This document shows, in pieces, positions 32,398 to 44,189 of a stretch of DNA of 64,000 nucleotides. Location of the stretch: positions 1 to 64,000 of the forward strand of contig NC_053397.1 of the NCBI RefSeq assembly GCF_905171765.1. Direction: 5' to 3'. This DNA is from Bufo bufo (Eukaryota; Chordata; Amphibia; Anura; Bufonidae). Below the pieces are notes generated by a model that saw only the letters and a list, made by a program, of their open reading frames with translations, had not been told where the DNA came from and did no database searches. The position numbers and the translations under genes are program-made. The number at the start of each line of letters is the position of its first letter. Within the stretch, counting starts at the first letter, position 1.

Positions 32398-33050
32398 TTT
32401 GTCAGCAGGTCACATCATCAATAAATACAAGAGAAGCAGTTCCATTGGCAGCCATACATGCCCACGCCATGACACTACCACCACCATGCTTCACTGATGA
32501 GGTGGTGATGCTTAGGATCATGAGCAGCTCCTTTCCTTCCTCATACTCTTCTCTTCCCATCACTCTGTACAAGTTGATCTTGGTCTCATCTGTCCATAGA
32601 TGTTGTTCCAGAGCTGTGAAGGCTTTTTTAGATGTTTGGCAAACTCTAATCTGGCCTTCCTGTTTTTGAGGCTCAGTGGCTCACCAATGGTTTACATCTT
32701 GTGGTGAACCCTCTGTATTCACTCTGGTGAAGTCTTCTCCTGATGTTGACTTTGACACACATACACCTACCTCCTGGAGAGTGTTCTTGATCTGGCCAAC
32801 TATTGTGAAGGGTGTTTTCGTCATCAGGGGAAGGAATTCTTCGGTCATCTACCACAGTTGTTTTCCGAGGTCCTCCGGGTCTTTTGGTGTTACTGAGCTC
32901 ACCGGTGCGTTCCTTCTTTTTAAGAATGTTCCAAACAGTTGTTTTGACCAGGCCTAAATGTTTTTGCTATCTCTCTGATGGGTTTTTTGTGTTTTTTTCA
33001 GTCTAATGATGGCTTCACTGATAGTGACAGCTCTTTTGGATCTCATCTGA
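32398..33050 (-). pseudogene. Tc1 transposase, N-terminal and core part
   Basis: Minus-strand reading has the N-terminal helix-turn-helix region (start near 33,045), a proline-rich RRPRKT-like region (about 32,860), and [13 protein letters not shown] sequence near the insertion. Many one-base changes break the frame. Tc1 transposases cut at TA sites using a DD(34)E/D centre. Confidence 0.75.
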
Positions 33051-33403
33051 GAGTTGACAGCAACAGATTCCAAATGCTAGATAGCAGACTGGAAATGACC
33101 TCTGGACCTTTTATCTGCTCATTGTAATTGGAACAATGAGGGAATAACACACACCTGGCCATGGGACAGCCGAGAAGACAATTGTCCGCATTACTTTTGG
33201 TCCTTAACAAGTGGAGGCACATATGCAAACTGCTGTAATTCCTGCATCCGTTCACCTGATTGGATGTAAAAACCCTCAAATTACAGCTGACAGTCTGGCA
33301 GGTAAAGCACATCTTGTTCGTTTTAATTTCAAAACCATTGTGATGTGTATAGAGCAAAAATGTTACCATTTGTGTCGATGTCCAATATTTATGGATCTGA
33401 CTG

Positions 33404-35340
33404 TACCTGCTTAATAATACTCACCTCTAGGTTTTCCATATACTGCATTCCACAAAATATAGATTGTGCGTTTGATATACCTTCTTCAACTAACAACTGA
33501 TTGAGGCCTTCCATATATCAGCTTCCGACAAAATACTGATTGAGAGGTGGAATATATCTGCTTCATAATACACACCTCTAGTTTGTCATATACCTGCGTC
33601 TACAGAACTTACAGCGACTTATGCGTTTACAGCATAGGCTGCAGAGGCAAAAAGGGGTGTTCCCATGCCATGGGACATACTCACGATTTGCCTCTTCTTC
33701 TGCTGCAAGGCATCAGATTCAGATGCTCCATTGGGATATATGCCAAAATAAATGAGGATAAAATGTATAAACATGTAGGATGCCAATTTACCATCCCACA
33801 TGTAGCGTGAAAACAAACAAATGGAACCGGAGTTCTGCTGGCAGGTTAAATACACACCAAGCCCCACCATCAATAAGCGCCATCACTGCTGATGCTCATT
33901 ATTAGCTTCAACCTGTTGAAGAAGACCAAAAGCTTCCAACTGGGCTGCCATCACCAAAAGAGAGAGCCCGAAAGTGAAAGGGGCTCTAACCCACACCCAT
34001 GGAGCTTCTACTACCCCCTGGAGTGCCTCAACCCGCTGAGCCACACACACATCTGGGATAGCAGGCCTGACCTCCGGAAGGCACGAAGCTTTCCTAGGTT
34101 AGGGTTAGTGGGTTAGGTTAGTGATGGACGAACATCCGCCGGGGACGCGGCGGGCCCCATTCAGGCGAACCAGAAAAAAACCTTAGTCATGTTTTTTCAG
34201 CCAGCAAACACTTACTAGAAGTACACAAAAGTCCCACAACATAGACAGTGATATACCAAAGGGGGGATCATTGCAAAAATTCCCACAAAAATATGTATTT
34301 TAATCAGGGGCCATTTTTATGCGTCTTAAAGGGAAAACTCTCAAAATGTGCCCTGCTGGAGCCTAGAAGAATTTTATTTCGGCTTTGATGTATACAAATG
34401 TGCAGCACTCCATGTTTTTGTATCCTGCAGAATCCATTAAAAAAAGCATTTGTTAACGTAATTTTTTTTTCTACCATGGAACTGTATGGTGAACGGACAC
34501 CACTGTACGGCTTCAGTCTGAAGCATCTGTTAACGCATACATTTTTGGTATACATTAAATGAATGCCAAAAAATAGGATGTGGAACCCAACTCTAGTGTC
34601 ACAATAAGCACTAGTACACAGCGGAGAGGCATGGCGGAGAGGGGAGGCCGCCATCTACTGACAGAGCGCTGCCTGGTCCTGGTGGTCAGGGATGAGGACT
34701 GTGTTTCCCAAGGATCATTTCTACTGGGAAATACAGGGCACAGTACAATACACTAGGATCTATATAATATAAAGATATTAGCCCTACCCCCGAATAATAA
34801 TACTATTAGGTGGTCATTTTAATATATAGAAATACGTCTATGTTAGGCGTATTTCTGACACAGATTGTGGCGCAAAGGTCCTTAGCACCGCAATCTGCAT
34901 ATTTTTCCTGCTCATGCCAGGTGTAAAAAAGGATGGAGTGGGCAGGAAAAGGATATAGTTATGGCCATCCAATTATTGGATACCACTGCCATACCCTGAC
35001 CAGATAAAAGGGTATAAGAGGACACAGTACAGGGAATGACAAGGGCACTGCACAGGGTGTGGTAAGAGGGAACAATGCAGGGTATAAGGGGGCACAATAC
35101 GGGGTGAGGGGCACAGTACGGGGTGGGGGGCACAGTCACATGACCCTGTTACAGTTAAAAGGTCCTTACGGTGAATGTGGTTCATACGCCCCCATAAAGA
35201 GAGGCAGAGGAGTGAGACAGGGGTGTGATTATTTAAATATTACAGCTTGTTTTAGGTGCTCACTGTTTCAACCATGCATCGGGTGCTCAAATCTATCTGA
35301 TTCACACAATCAGCAAATTTGAATCTGACAGTATAATGTA
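33404..35340. other. Repeat flank and unassigned spacer
   Basis: 33,404-33,600 repeats the sequence of 23,691-23,825 and one 35-bp unit. Beyond that I see no credible gene. GTTAGTGATGGACGAACATC (about 34,112-34,131) resembles a hAT MITE terminus but has no partner. Short imperfect GGGGCACAGTACGGG-type units lie at 35,000-35,130. Confidence 0.45.
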
Positions 35341-35940
35341 TAGACAAGCACTCCTTATCCGGTCTATGCAGAATTGATATTTATTGTTAAAAAAGTATAT
35401 AAATAGAAACTTTTTTTAATACAAAATATATATAAAGATATGATGTAAAATGGCGTATACAAATACTTAATTGAGTTCCCACACAGACATAAAAATTGAT
35501 GCAATCCGTGCAAAAAAGTGCATGTGCTATGGTTTAAATCAAATAAAAAAAGTGAAAAAAGTAAAAAAGGAGAGAGTAAAAATATAAATATATGAATATA
35601 AAAATATTGGAATAAAGTATTCAATTCTATTTGACAAATTGATCCTAGTGCAGGTGAGTTAATTGGTATTGATAGTCTTCATAGATGATGAGAGAAAATG
35701 AGATAAAAAATATAGATAAAAAATATAAAATATATATATAAAATATATGTGTAGAAAAATAGATAGTAGTGATACAAATAGTCCAATAAGTTTCTCCTGT
35801 AGTGATACAAATAGTCCAATGACTTCTCCTATAGTTAATGTTCTCCCTGTATAGTCATTTCTATTTCTTCTGTGGTGGAAGAGAATAGACCCCGGCGGGG
35901 ACAACGAAAAAGAAAAACTCACAACAAGACGGTAAATAAA
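35341..35940. other. A/T-rich spacer before the Penelope-like coding region
   Basis: No gene. GTAGTGATACAAATAGTCCA occurs twice (about 35,766 and 35,800). It may belong to the 5' untranslated part of the Penelope-like element. Confidence 0.4.
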
Positions 35941-37074
35941 GATGCCATAATAAACCTCAGTAAATACACATTAACAGAACCCCAGCGTAAACTCCTTGAT
36001 AAAGGTCTTAAGTTTGCCTCCAACTAATAAAATGGACAAAATTCACACATTATAGGTGTGGAGAAATTTTATCAGGAAACTTTGTCTAAAAAAATACTTT
36101 ATGAAAAATCCCATCCATACAAACTACAACAATCCAGGGAAATTATACACACACGGCCCTAAAACAGCGCTCAACTCAATTTCCAAGGGCAGAAATAAGT
36201 CAGAAAATGGCAACATTTCGTAAGAGAGTAGAATCAGATCTAAGATGCATAAATGTGAAAAACAAAATAAATAATTTTATCAAATCAAGAAATTTTATCT
36301 ATTAAACAATTACAGAGACAAAATGATATTATTATCCGACCAGCGAATAAGTGGGAGGGGGAGCACTAGTGATCTTAGATATAGAGAAATACGAACATGA
36401 ATGCAATAGACAATTATTGGACCAAACGTCGATATAGAAAAATAACTAGAGATCCCACCAAAGAATACAATCAACTATTAATTTGACTATTGCCAAAAAG
36501 GATAGAAAAGAAAATTCTACTAGAACAAGAAGCTAAATTTATTCTAAACACTCAAAATAGACTGCCTATGTTTTATTGCCTACCAAAGGTGCATAAAAAT
36601 TTTGAAAATCCCCCAGGTCGACCCATAATATCCAGATTCGGCGCCTTAACATCTAACGTATCACAATATATAGATCGTCTACTCCAACCCTTGGTAAAAA
36701 ATACTAAAACATATACAAAACAGTACTCAGATCATCAAACTAATTGAGGTTATTGAGTATAAAACCAAATTGGATCTTGGGAACAGTGGCGTCTCTAGCT
36801 TTCAAATTTTGGGGGGGCACACTGGGGGCCAGGACAAAAGTAGGGGGGGCAGCTATAACAACGATACATTTACACAAGTACGCTTAGAAATGCTGCAATA
36901 CTTTACCCAATACCTAAAACCGCAACAGGGAAGAAAAGTCCCAACTGTCTGTGATGACACTTTTATAGAGAGGGGGATCTGTGGATGACACTCGCTATGG
37001 GGGGGATCTGTGGATGCCACATACCGTATATAGCATCTTATGCTATATGTGTCCATCCCACAGATCCACCCCAT

Positions 37075-37205
37075 GACAGTGTCATCCCCATTTCCCCCTC
37101 CATCACAGTGTCATCCACAGATCTCCCTCCCTATAACAGTGTCATCCACAGACTCTCCCTCCCTATAACAGTGTCATCCACAGATCTCCCTCCCCACCTC
37201 TCACA
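37075..37205. repeat. Short tandem repeat with GTGTCATCCACAG
   Basis: About four units of roughly 35 bp, with CCCTCCCTATAACA between copies, inside hAT-N copy 3. Confidence 0.7.
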
Positions 37206-37919
37206 GGAGTGTACATAAATAAAATAAACATATTTCACATGAACACTTACAGTTACTTGGCTTGGCCTTGGGGATCTCGGACGCCACTTCAACACTTTGG
37301 CCGGGGGCCTCGGCGAGCTGATGTTGTTTTTTATCCTAATGAGAAAGATTTCATAATAAGGATTTGGAGAAGGGGCAGAGGGATAGCAGAGCAGGGAGAG
37401 GCTGGTGCTGCTACTAGGGGGTCATACCATGGGGGAGTAATAAAACCCACCATAATGCCCCCCAGTAGAAATAATTCTCCTTATAATGTGCAAACACATA
37501 CCCCCTTATGGCCCCCAGTTGAGCTAATGTCCCCCATAATATGCCAGTATAAAATACCCCTATATAGTGCCCCAGTAAATGCCCCCATAGTGCTCCTCTC
37601 CCCCCCTTCCTGCTAGTGCCCCCCATAATGTACCAGTATAAAATGCCCCATATATCGTGCCCCAGTAGATGCCCTCAGTGTCCCCCATAATTTGCAAGTA
37701 TAAAATACCCCTTCTTAGTGCCCCCCGTAGATGACTCCATAGTACTCCTGTCTCCCCTTCTCCATAGTACCCACCATAATGTGTCCCAGTATAAAATGCT
37801 ACTGTACAGAGTCCCCCATATAAAACACTCCTTCTTTGTGGCCTCAGTAGATGCCCCTATAGTGCCCACCAATAATGTGCCAGTAATAAGTGCCCTCAAT
37901 AACGTGCCCTGCCAGTAAC

Positions 37920-38995
37920 AAGAGCCCCCCAATGTGCCTGAGTAATAAGCCCCCATCACGTGCCAGTAACAAAGAGCCCCCCATCACGTGCCAGTAATAA
38001 GCCCCCCATCACGTGCCAGTAATAAGCCCCCCATCACGTGCCAGTAATAAGCCCCCCATCACGTGCCAGTAATAAGCCCCCCAATGTGCCAGTAATAAGC
38101 CCCCCATCACGTGCCAGTAATAAGCCCCCCACCATTACGTGCTAGTAATAAGCCCCCCCAATATGTGCCAGTATTAAGCCCCCCATCATGTGCCAGTATT
38201 AAGCCCCCCCATCATGTGCCAGTATTAAGCCCCCCCATCATGTGCCAGTATTAAGTCCGCCCCCATCATGTGCCAGTATTAAGTCCCCCCATCACGTGCC
38301 AGTAATAAGCCCCCCCATCACGTGCCAGTAATAAGCCCCGATCACGTGCCAGTAATAAGCCCCCCAATGTGCCAGTAATAAGCCCCCATCAGGTGCCAGT
38401 AATAAGCCCCCCCATTACGTGCTAGTAATAAGCCCCCATTACGTGCCAGTAATAAGCCCCCCATCACGTGCCAGTAAAAAGCCCCCCCAATGTGCCAGTA
38501 ATAAGCCCCCATCACGTGCCAGTAATAAGCCCCCCATTACGTGCCAGTAATAAGCCCCCCCATTACGTGCCAGTATTAAGCCCCCCATCAATGTGCCAGT
38601 ATTAAGTCCCCCCATCATGTGCCAGTATTAAGCCCCCCCATCATGTGCCAGTATTAAGCCCCCCATCATGTGCCAGTATTAAGTCCCCCCATCATGTACC
38701 AGTATTAAGTCCCCCCCATCATGTGCCAGTATTAAGTCCCCCCCATCATGTGCCAGTATTAAGCCCCCCCCCATCATGTGCCAGTATTAAGTCCCCCCCA
38801 TCATGTGCCAGTATTAAGTCCCCCCATCATGTGCCAGTATTAAGTCCCCCCATCATCATGTGCCAGTATTAAGTCCCCCCCATTGTAATAAGCCCCCCCC
38901 ATTGTAATAAATCCCCCCCATCATGTGCCAGTATTAAGTCCGTCTGTCCCCCCCCCCCATTGTAATAAGCCCCCCCCCAATGTGCCAGTAACACT
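37920..38995. repeat. ~25-bp minisatellite inside hAT-N copy 3
   Basis: About 40 units of GTGCCAGTAATAAGCCCCCC or GTGCCAGTATTAAGCCCCCC with ATCACGT or ATCAT between. Unit variants are grouped in blocks (TAATAAG at both sides, TATTAAG in clusters), showing local duplication. Confidence 0.92.
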
Positions 38996-40173
38996 ATTGT
39001 AAAAAAAAAACAAAAAAAAAAACACTTATACTTACCTCAGTGTCAGCGATGCGATGCAGAGACTCTTCCTGTGTCCCGCGCTGTAAGGCTCAGGCGGCGC
39101 CGATGACGTCATCGCCCCGCCAGCGCCGGCCTCTGATAGGCTGCCGGCCTAGTGCCTGCAGCCTATCAGAGGGAAGGGGAAGGGACACGCCTCTCCCTCC
39201 CCTGCACCTCCGCTGGCACAGGCAGGCAGATTACAATGGAGATGAGCGCAATGGAAGTGCTCATCTCCCTGTGCCCGGCGGCGGCTCACTTAGGGGGGGC
39301 ATTTTAGTTGGGGGGGGCACATGGGGGGGCACAGCATGATGTAGGGGGGCCGTGGGCCCCCTTTGGCCCCCCCCTGGCGACGCCACTGCTTGGAAACCCT
39401 CGATGTCCAATCATTAAATACGATTATAGAACATGGACAGGGTATAACAGCATTAATGACACAACTAGTGAAGAGCGATATGTTTCAAATAGAACAAATA
39501 GAATTCCTGGCAGAAGGAGTGGATTTATCATTAACCCAATTATTTTTGTTTTGGATCAGAGTTCTTCCTACAGACCAAGGGTACGGCCATGGGCACCAGC
39601 TATGCTAATCTGTTTATGTCCCAGTGGGATAGCATATAATACATAGGTTGGGGACAGACCTGGTGCTATGGCAAAGGTACATTGATGATGTCATCTTTTT
39701 ATGGCAAAATGGAGACCCAGAACTCCAAATGTTTTTGGAAGAAATCAATAACAATGTAGTCACTTTACGGTACTCAGCCAATATAAGTACAACACAGGTA
39801 GAATTTTTGGACCTGAATATTAAGGTGGAAAATAACAGACTTACTTGTTGCACATTCCAAAAACTAATAGCAAGGAATAGCTTTATCCACTATACCAGCT
39901 GCCATCTACCTAGGTGGTTAGCTGGTATCCCGGAAGGCCAATTTAGACGTTTGAAACATAATTGTACGAATGAAGAAAATTCGAACAAGAAGCTCAGATT
40001 TTGAAGGACCAATTTGTCTCTAGAGAATATCCCCTCAAAAGAGTAGAGTCATCTCTGTCCAAAGTAAGGAACTTAGATAGAAAAACCTTATTTACTGATA
40101 AAAAAAAGAGAGTACATTAGAGAAAGAAGAAACTCCGTATATCATCATACCTTTTAATGCCCAATATAAAAAA

Positions 40174-40794
40174 GTGGAAAAAATTATTCAAACACATTGG
40201 CACTACATACAAAACGATAAATCGATAGGCTCCTATATTGCCAATAAACCACGTATAATTTACACGAAAGCCCCAAATTTGGGATTGAAGGTTGCCCCGT
40301 CAATTAAAATCACAAATAAAAAACCAAATCAATCAATGAGGGGATGGTTGGACTTAAAGGGGCTTTTACAGGTGCAACAAAGTTGCAACTGTAAGATGAC
40401 TATTTTTTTCCAAAAAAAGACAGAAGTACACTTGACAACAAACACTTTTGTACATAAGATCAGAGAATTCCTTACTTGTAGCAGCAAAAATGTAATCTAT
40501 ATAATACGATGCCCCTGTAAGAAACAGTATGTAGGGAGGACAAAAAGGACATTGAAAAAACGCATATCGGAACATATCAACAACATAAAAAACGATATGA
40601 ATCACATTCCCTGTCCAAACATTTTAAAACAGCACATAATCAAGATCAAAGGGGTCTGTCATTTGCGGGCAATAGAAAGGGTCAATGGAGATTGGAGAGG
40701 AGGTGACCATATCAAAAAGATGTCACGTATTAAATCAAAATATATATTTGAGTTCAACACACTTATACCAGGAGGATTAAATGCAGAATTTTGA
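40174..40794 (+). CDS. Penelope-like C-terminus with GIY-YIG endonuclease
   Basis: A 206-codon open stretch, the intact end of the Penelope-like protein; its first Met is only the first in frame. Residues about 1-70 contain YTKAPNLGLK, a motif also found in Penelope element 2 as YNKAPNLNTR. A conserved Cys-containing segment (VQQSCNCKM) follows. The GIY-YIG-type nuclease starts at NVIYIIRCPCKKQYVGRTKR (about residues 107-126) and runs through RISEHINNIK and the later HIIKIKG. The nuclease nicks the target DNA to prime reverse transcription. The stop is at 40,792-40,794. Confidence 0.87.
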   Translation: MEKIIQTHWHYIQNDKSIGSYIANKPRIIYTKAPNLGLKVAPSIKITNKKPNQSMRGWLDLKGLLQVQQSCNCKMTIFFQKKTEVHLTTNTFVHKIREFLTCSSKNVIYIIRCPCKKQYVGRTKRTLKKRISEHINNIKNDMNHIPCPNILKQHIIKIKGVCHLRAIERVNGDWRGGDHIKKMSRIKSKYIFEFNTLIPGGLNAEF

Positions 40795-40980
40795 ACTGTC
40801 TGGCTTTTTATGAACAGATTGGGGTGGATGCCCCCCGGCTGATGGAGGGTCAGTGTACGGCTGTTTTCCAGCACCCCGACCCCCCCTCGGCTGGTGGCCT
40901 CCCCCCCCCCCCAATATCCTCCATCAAATATCTGATCCACCCTGAATAAGACCTCTATAGGAAGACATAAATACATCCAA

Positions 40981-41407
40981 TCTAGTTGAAAGTATCAGAC
41001 GGCTACATAATATGAAATTCTAAAAGAGAAAAAGAAAATAGAATAAAGATGTTCAACAAAAGTGATTCGATACCGCAATAGAAATATAATATCTTATATT
41101 TAAACATAAGGTGCTACTCTGAAAGGATAAATGACTCACGTACTGTTGGCATTAATTCCATATACCACCTTAGGCTTTCACATATTGTTTTATATATTTT
41201 TTTTTATATTTTTTATATTGTTATATATATTTTTCCTATACTTTTAATCATATATACTTTTCGACACATATATACTTCTACACATTAAATGGCGACTTAT
41301 ATGAATCCCCAAAGATGGAAAGTCATCTGCAGGAAGGGGAGTTGAATTCATGAGCACAAGAAGGGGACGTGAATGATGTAGCAAAATACAGATGGGAGGA
41401 GTTATTT
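40981..41407. other. A/T-rich spacer
   Basis: No gene recognised. A T-run/TA-rich block lies at 41,180-41,270. Confidence 0.4.
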
Positions 41408-42135
41408 TGTAGTGTCCCACTAGGTAAAGGTGGGCACTACACAAGGGCTAATATGACCATTGTAATGTATATGATGTTTTATGTGCATTTTCCTGTTTAT
41501 CTGTGTATCAGGTCTGTTAGGGTGTAGTTCCTCCTCCTAGACAGTAGAGGGAGCTAGGGAACCCCTAATATATATAGTTAGGCCCAGACAGGAAAAGGGC
41601 AGTGTAGTCCAGGAGGCTAGTGAGTGCAGTCTAGCCTGCCTGAGGTTCTTGAGCCAGAGTTATCTCAGAAGTTTGTTACCAGGGGAAGAGTTACCTCCTG
41701 AGAAACCTGCAGTTCCTACCAAGTACAGTACAGAGCAGAGCAGAAGTGTTTCCAGACAGACAAGAGAGCTGAAGGGCAGAAGAATCTATCTAATGCAAGG
41801 AGATATATACGAGAGGAAGTTTCTTTACCAAGGATAAAGCCACCAATAGGGCATACGGGCCTTGGGATCAAGACAGACAGGAGTTCTGAGGAATAGTGCA
41901 CAGGATTACTGAGGAGAAGGTGCAGCCTGATCTGTGAGTGTGTTTAACCCTCTGAGTATCTTGCAATAACATTGTGCCTGCCATTTATAAAAGCCTGCTT
42001 GTAATTTGCTACTGCCATATGGAACTTTGCTAAAAGAGTGTAAATAGTTGAATGTTCCAGTAAAGGAAGTTTTGGTTCATCACAACATCGTGTTCCTCAA
42101 TTATTCCTATCATCAATCGGTATGCCACCGTTACA
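41408..42135 (+). repeat. Putative LTR, plus orientation
   Basis: Begins TGTAGTGTCCCAC and ends CACCGTTACA (TG...CA). A TATA-like TAATATATATAG lies at about 41,565. Directly downstream is TGGCGTCACGAATC (42,141), which starts with the TGG expected of a tRNA primer-binding site. No second LTR and no target duplication were found, so the call is tentative; no family is assigned. Confidence 0.55.
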
Positions 42136-43556
42136 GGCACTGGCGTCACGAATCTTAAAGGGATCTTGCCACGGGCACATTAAAACCTGCAACACCCAGG
42201 GCACCTCACCTACCACCGGCCAGGTCCCTATACTCAGAGAGTGCCCCAGAGGACTACTGTGCCAGCCTCTCCATCACTGCTGTACGCCTGCCCAGGGCCA
42301 TCCTATAAACTGTGAGTACCTAAAAGCAACCCTCGTTTGCCTAGTAACCGTGACCTCACTATCGCAATACCCTGCAGGGCTGCGTACTGCACTTTTTGAG
42401 AACACATTTCAGAGAGAAAACAGGAAAAGTTATTGTGGAACTACAAGAACAATAATTACTTTTGAATGTTACAGCAGATGTGGTGGGGGAAGGGATACCA
42501 CTTGGTTTGTTTTATTCTGTTTGTTTTTTCTTTTGTCCTCATAGGATTCAAAATCCTCCATCTTGTAATAAGAAATGCTCATAATTTCTCCAACTTACTT
42601 CAATTTCTCTCAGTCACTTCCATAGACAATTTCCACCATAACTCAGCTTGCACCAGCCTATTATCCTTCAACCAACTTCTCTTTTCCTTCAATACACTAA
42701 TCCACAAACTTTCATTAAATCTACCGGTTTCTGGCATATCAATTGCACACATGAAGGATTTTAACTTCATAACTGAAACTTTAGTTTCGATATGCACCCT
42801 CTAGGGGGAACTCTTACACAATATTACGTATTTCCAGATAATACCGGAAATCTCTGCGACACAGTATGACAATGCTTTCAACTTTTTTTTCTTAACTGCA
42901 TTAGCTTAGCCGCTGTTACCATCTCCTCACTATATCCTCCAACATTAGAATTTCCTATTATTGTGGTTACACTAAGATCAAACAATCTCTCATTATTATC
43001 GAGCCCGATAACTTAAGAGCAGTTGCACAAAGATCAAACGATATCCAATTACTTATAGTAATTGCTATTGAAACCCACTAACTTAAGCGCAGTTACACGA
43101 GATCAAACGATATATAATAGTATTGAGCCCACAATATCTCTTGGTGAAGACCCCTGGTCCATTCACCGGGATACAAAATCTTAATAACATCCAATCACCT
43201 ATGATAATTAATGTTAACTCTTTCCTCAAGATTCTCATCAGAACTTGGCTGGGATCCAATTCTACGTCACAGGATATCCGACTCAGTTGTCTAACAACTT
43301 CCGTTAGTTCCAGCATGTCCTACCACACAAAGAAGGAATATTTCAACAGGTTCTTTCGTTCTAACGGACAGATCAGCTATAATTTGAACCCTTCTATCGC
43401 GATAACACCAATTCAACTCTTGAGAATCCACTTGGGCAAAAGACTCAGAGGAGGTTGTAAGAATGAAAGCTTCTTACCTTTGCTGCAGCTTATGACCTCT
43501 CCTGTTGTTTGAATCAGAAATTATGCAAGCTGTCTGCCCACCTATGGGACGCCATT
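42136..43556. other. Possible leader/internal remnants of LTR elements
   Basis: 42,136-42,540 may be leader sequence of the upstream LTR. 42,541-43,556 may be internal sequence of the minus-oriented LTR at 43,557. AGATCAAACRATAT-type words recur at about 42,977, 43,032 and 43,098. Minus-strand translation has an open stretch (43,316-43,083) that I do not recognise. Confidence 0.4.
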
Positions 43557-43996
43557 TGTCAGCACAATTCATGCGCTTCTCCTTCTTCTTTGTGTGGTGC
43601 CAATCAATTAGAAGTATAAGTATGTGCATGCCATACAGCTTTCATAATGAGACCAGACACACTAGGTGGTTTCATGAGAAAGCACTTCCTCATCCCCCTG
43701 AGCAAGAACCTCGTTTATTTATTTAAAAATACATTCACATAAATAGCAGGACATGACATCACAAAAGGGGTGTTCCTTAAGAAGAGACTATTGGCTCCTT
43801 AACCTGATAGGAGTGGTTTCAGCAACTTCAACTGAGTTCATAGGTAGATTTGAAAACTGTAATGTAATCCCCATTTTCCCCCTCCCCTATTTACCTTAAA
43901 CAAAAGAATGCACACATTGCTCAAACATCAGGTTTGCCATCCAGTGGACAAAAATGTGTACTACAGAATGTAGAGAAATAAGATCCATCTCTCACA
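43557..43996 (-). repeat. Putative LTR, minus orientation
   Basis: On the minus strand it begins TGTGAGAGATGG (43,996) and ends TGCTGACA (43,557), followed by AATGGCGTCCC, a possible primer-binding site starting TGG. AATAAATAAACGAGG at about 43,712-43,726 (minus) would be the polyadenylation signal region. No partner LTR was found. Confidence 0.5.
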
Positions 43997-44189
43997 CCTG
44001 ACCCTGCGAGCCTGTGGAACTGCTCACCAGATGCGCCCATTGAGTTCACTCTCATTCCGGTTATCTATTTCAAAATGAAACCGCCTCCGGTTCTCTGCCG
44101 CCGTCACCCGCAGGGGCGGCCGAGCCCGAGGACGCTTCCAGGAGGGCGGCAAGGGGTTTGCAACTTTCACGGGTGGCCTTCTTCTCGCA

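Larger units (their letters stand above)
26392..33403 (-). mobile_element. Tc1-like transposon split by 5.4 kb of other repeats
   Basis: The left end CAGTCAGGCTCCATAAATAT and the right end ATTTATGGATCTGACTG are inverted repeats of roughly 180 bp, with TA at both outer edges. The transposase is coded on the minus strand. The element is continuous from 26,392 to about 27,019 and again from about 32,398 to 33,403; both halves share TTTGT at the break. Flanking 35-bp array sequence matches on both sides, which supports one original insertion. Confidence 0.85.
36784..39388 (-). mobile_element. hAT-N family copy 3, complete, inverted
   Basis: 2,605 bp with ends CAGTGGCGTCTCTAGC and GGCGACGCCACTG. 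The flanks CTTGGGAA (36,776-36,783) and CTTGGAAA (39,389-39,396) form an 8-bp duplication with one mismatch. Sequence order is the inverse of copies 1 and 2. It interrupts the Penelope-like RT; removing it joins the two RT parts. No transposase is present. Confidence 0.88.
35945..40010 (+). pseudogene. Penelope-like reverse transcriptase, broken
   Basis: The N-terminal region has NLSKYTLTEPQRKLLDKGLK (about 35,967). RT begins with IIIRPANK (about 36,330) and continues with RLPMFYCLPKVHK and GRPIISRFGAL (36,560-36,650). The catalytic-Asp segment TLDVQSLNTIIEHGQG is at about 39,396-39,450, after the hAT-N insert. GTAMGTSYANLFMSQWDSI (about 39,581) precedes the YIDDVIFLW box (about 39,680), then VEFLDLNIKV and the linker GIPEGQFRRLKHNC (about 39,925). 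Frames change several times and stops are present, so it is inactive. RT would copy element RNA primed at nicked DNA. Confidence 0.87.
35945..40980 (+). mobile_element. Penelope-like element 1 with a nested hAT-N copy
   Basis: Coding remnants run from about 35,945 to 40,793, interrupted at 36,784-39,388 by hAT-N copy 3. Order: N-terminal sequence, reverse transcriptase, linker, GIY-YIG endonuclease. RT plus C-terminal GIY-YIG is diagnostic of the endonuclease-positive Penelope-like group. The element's outer ends were not defined. Confidence 0.85.

Noticed and set aside
37920..38995. CRISPR-like array
   Set aside because: Repeats of 25 bp follow each other without unique spacers, inside a transposon in an animal genome. 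It is a minisatellite.
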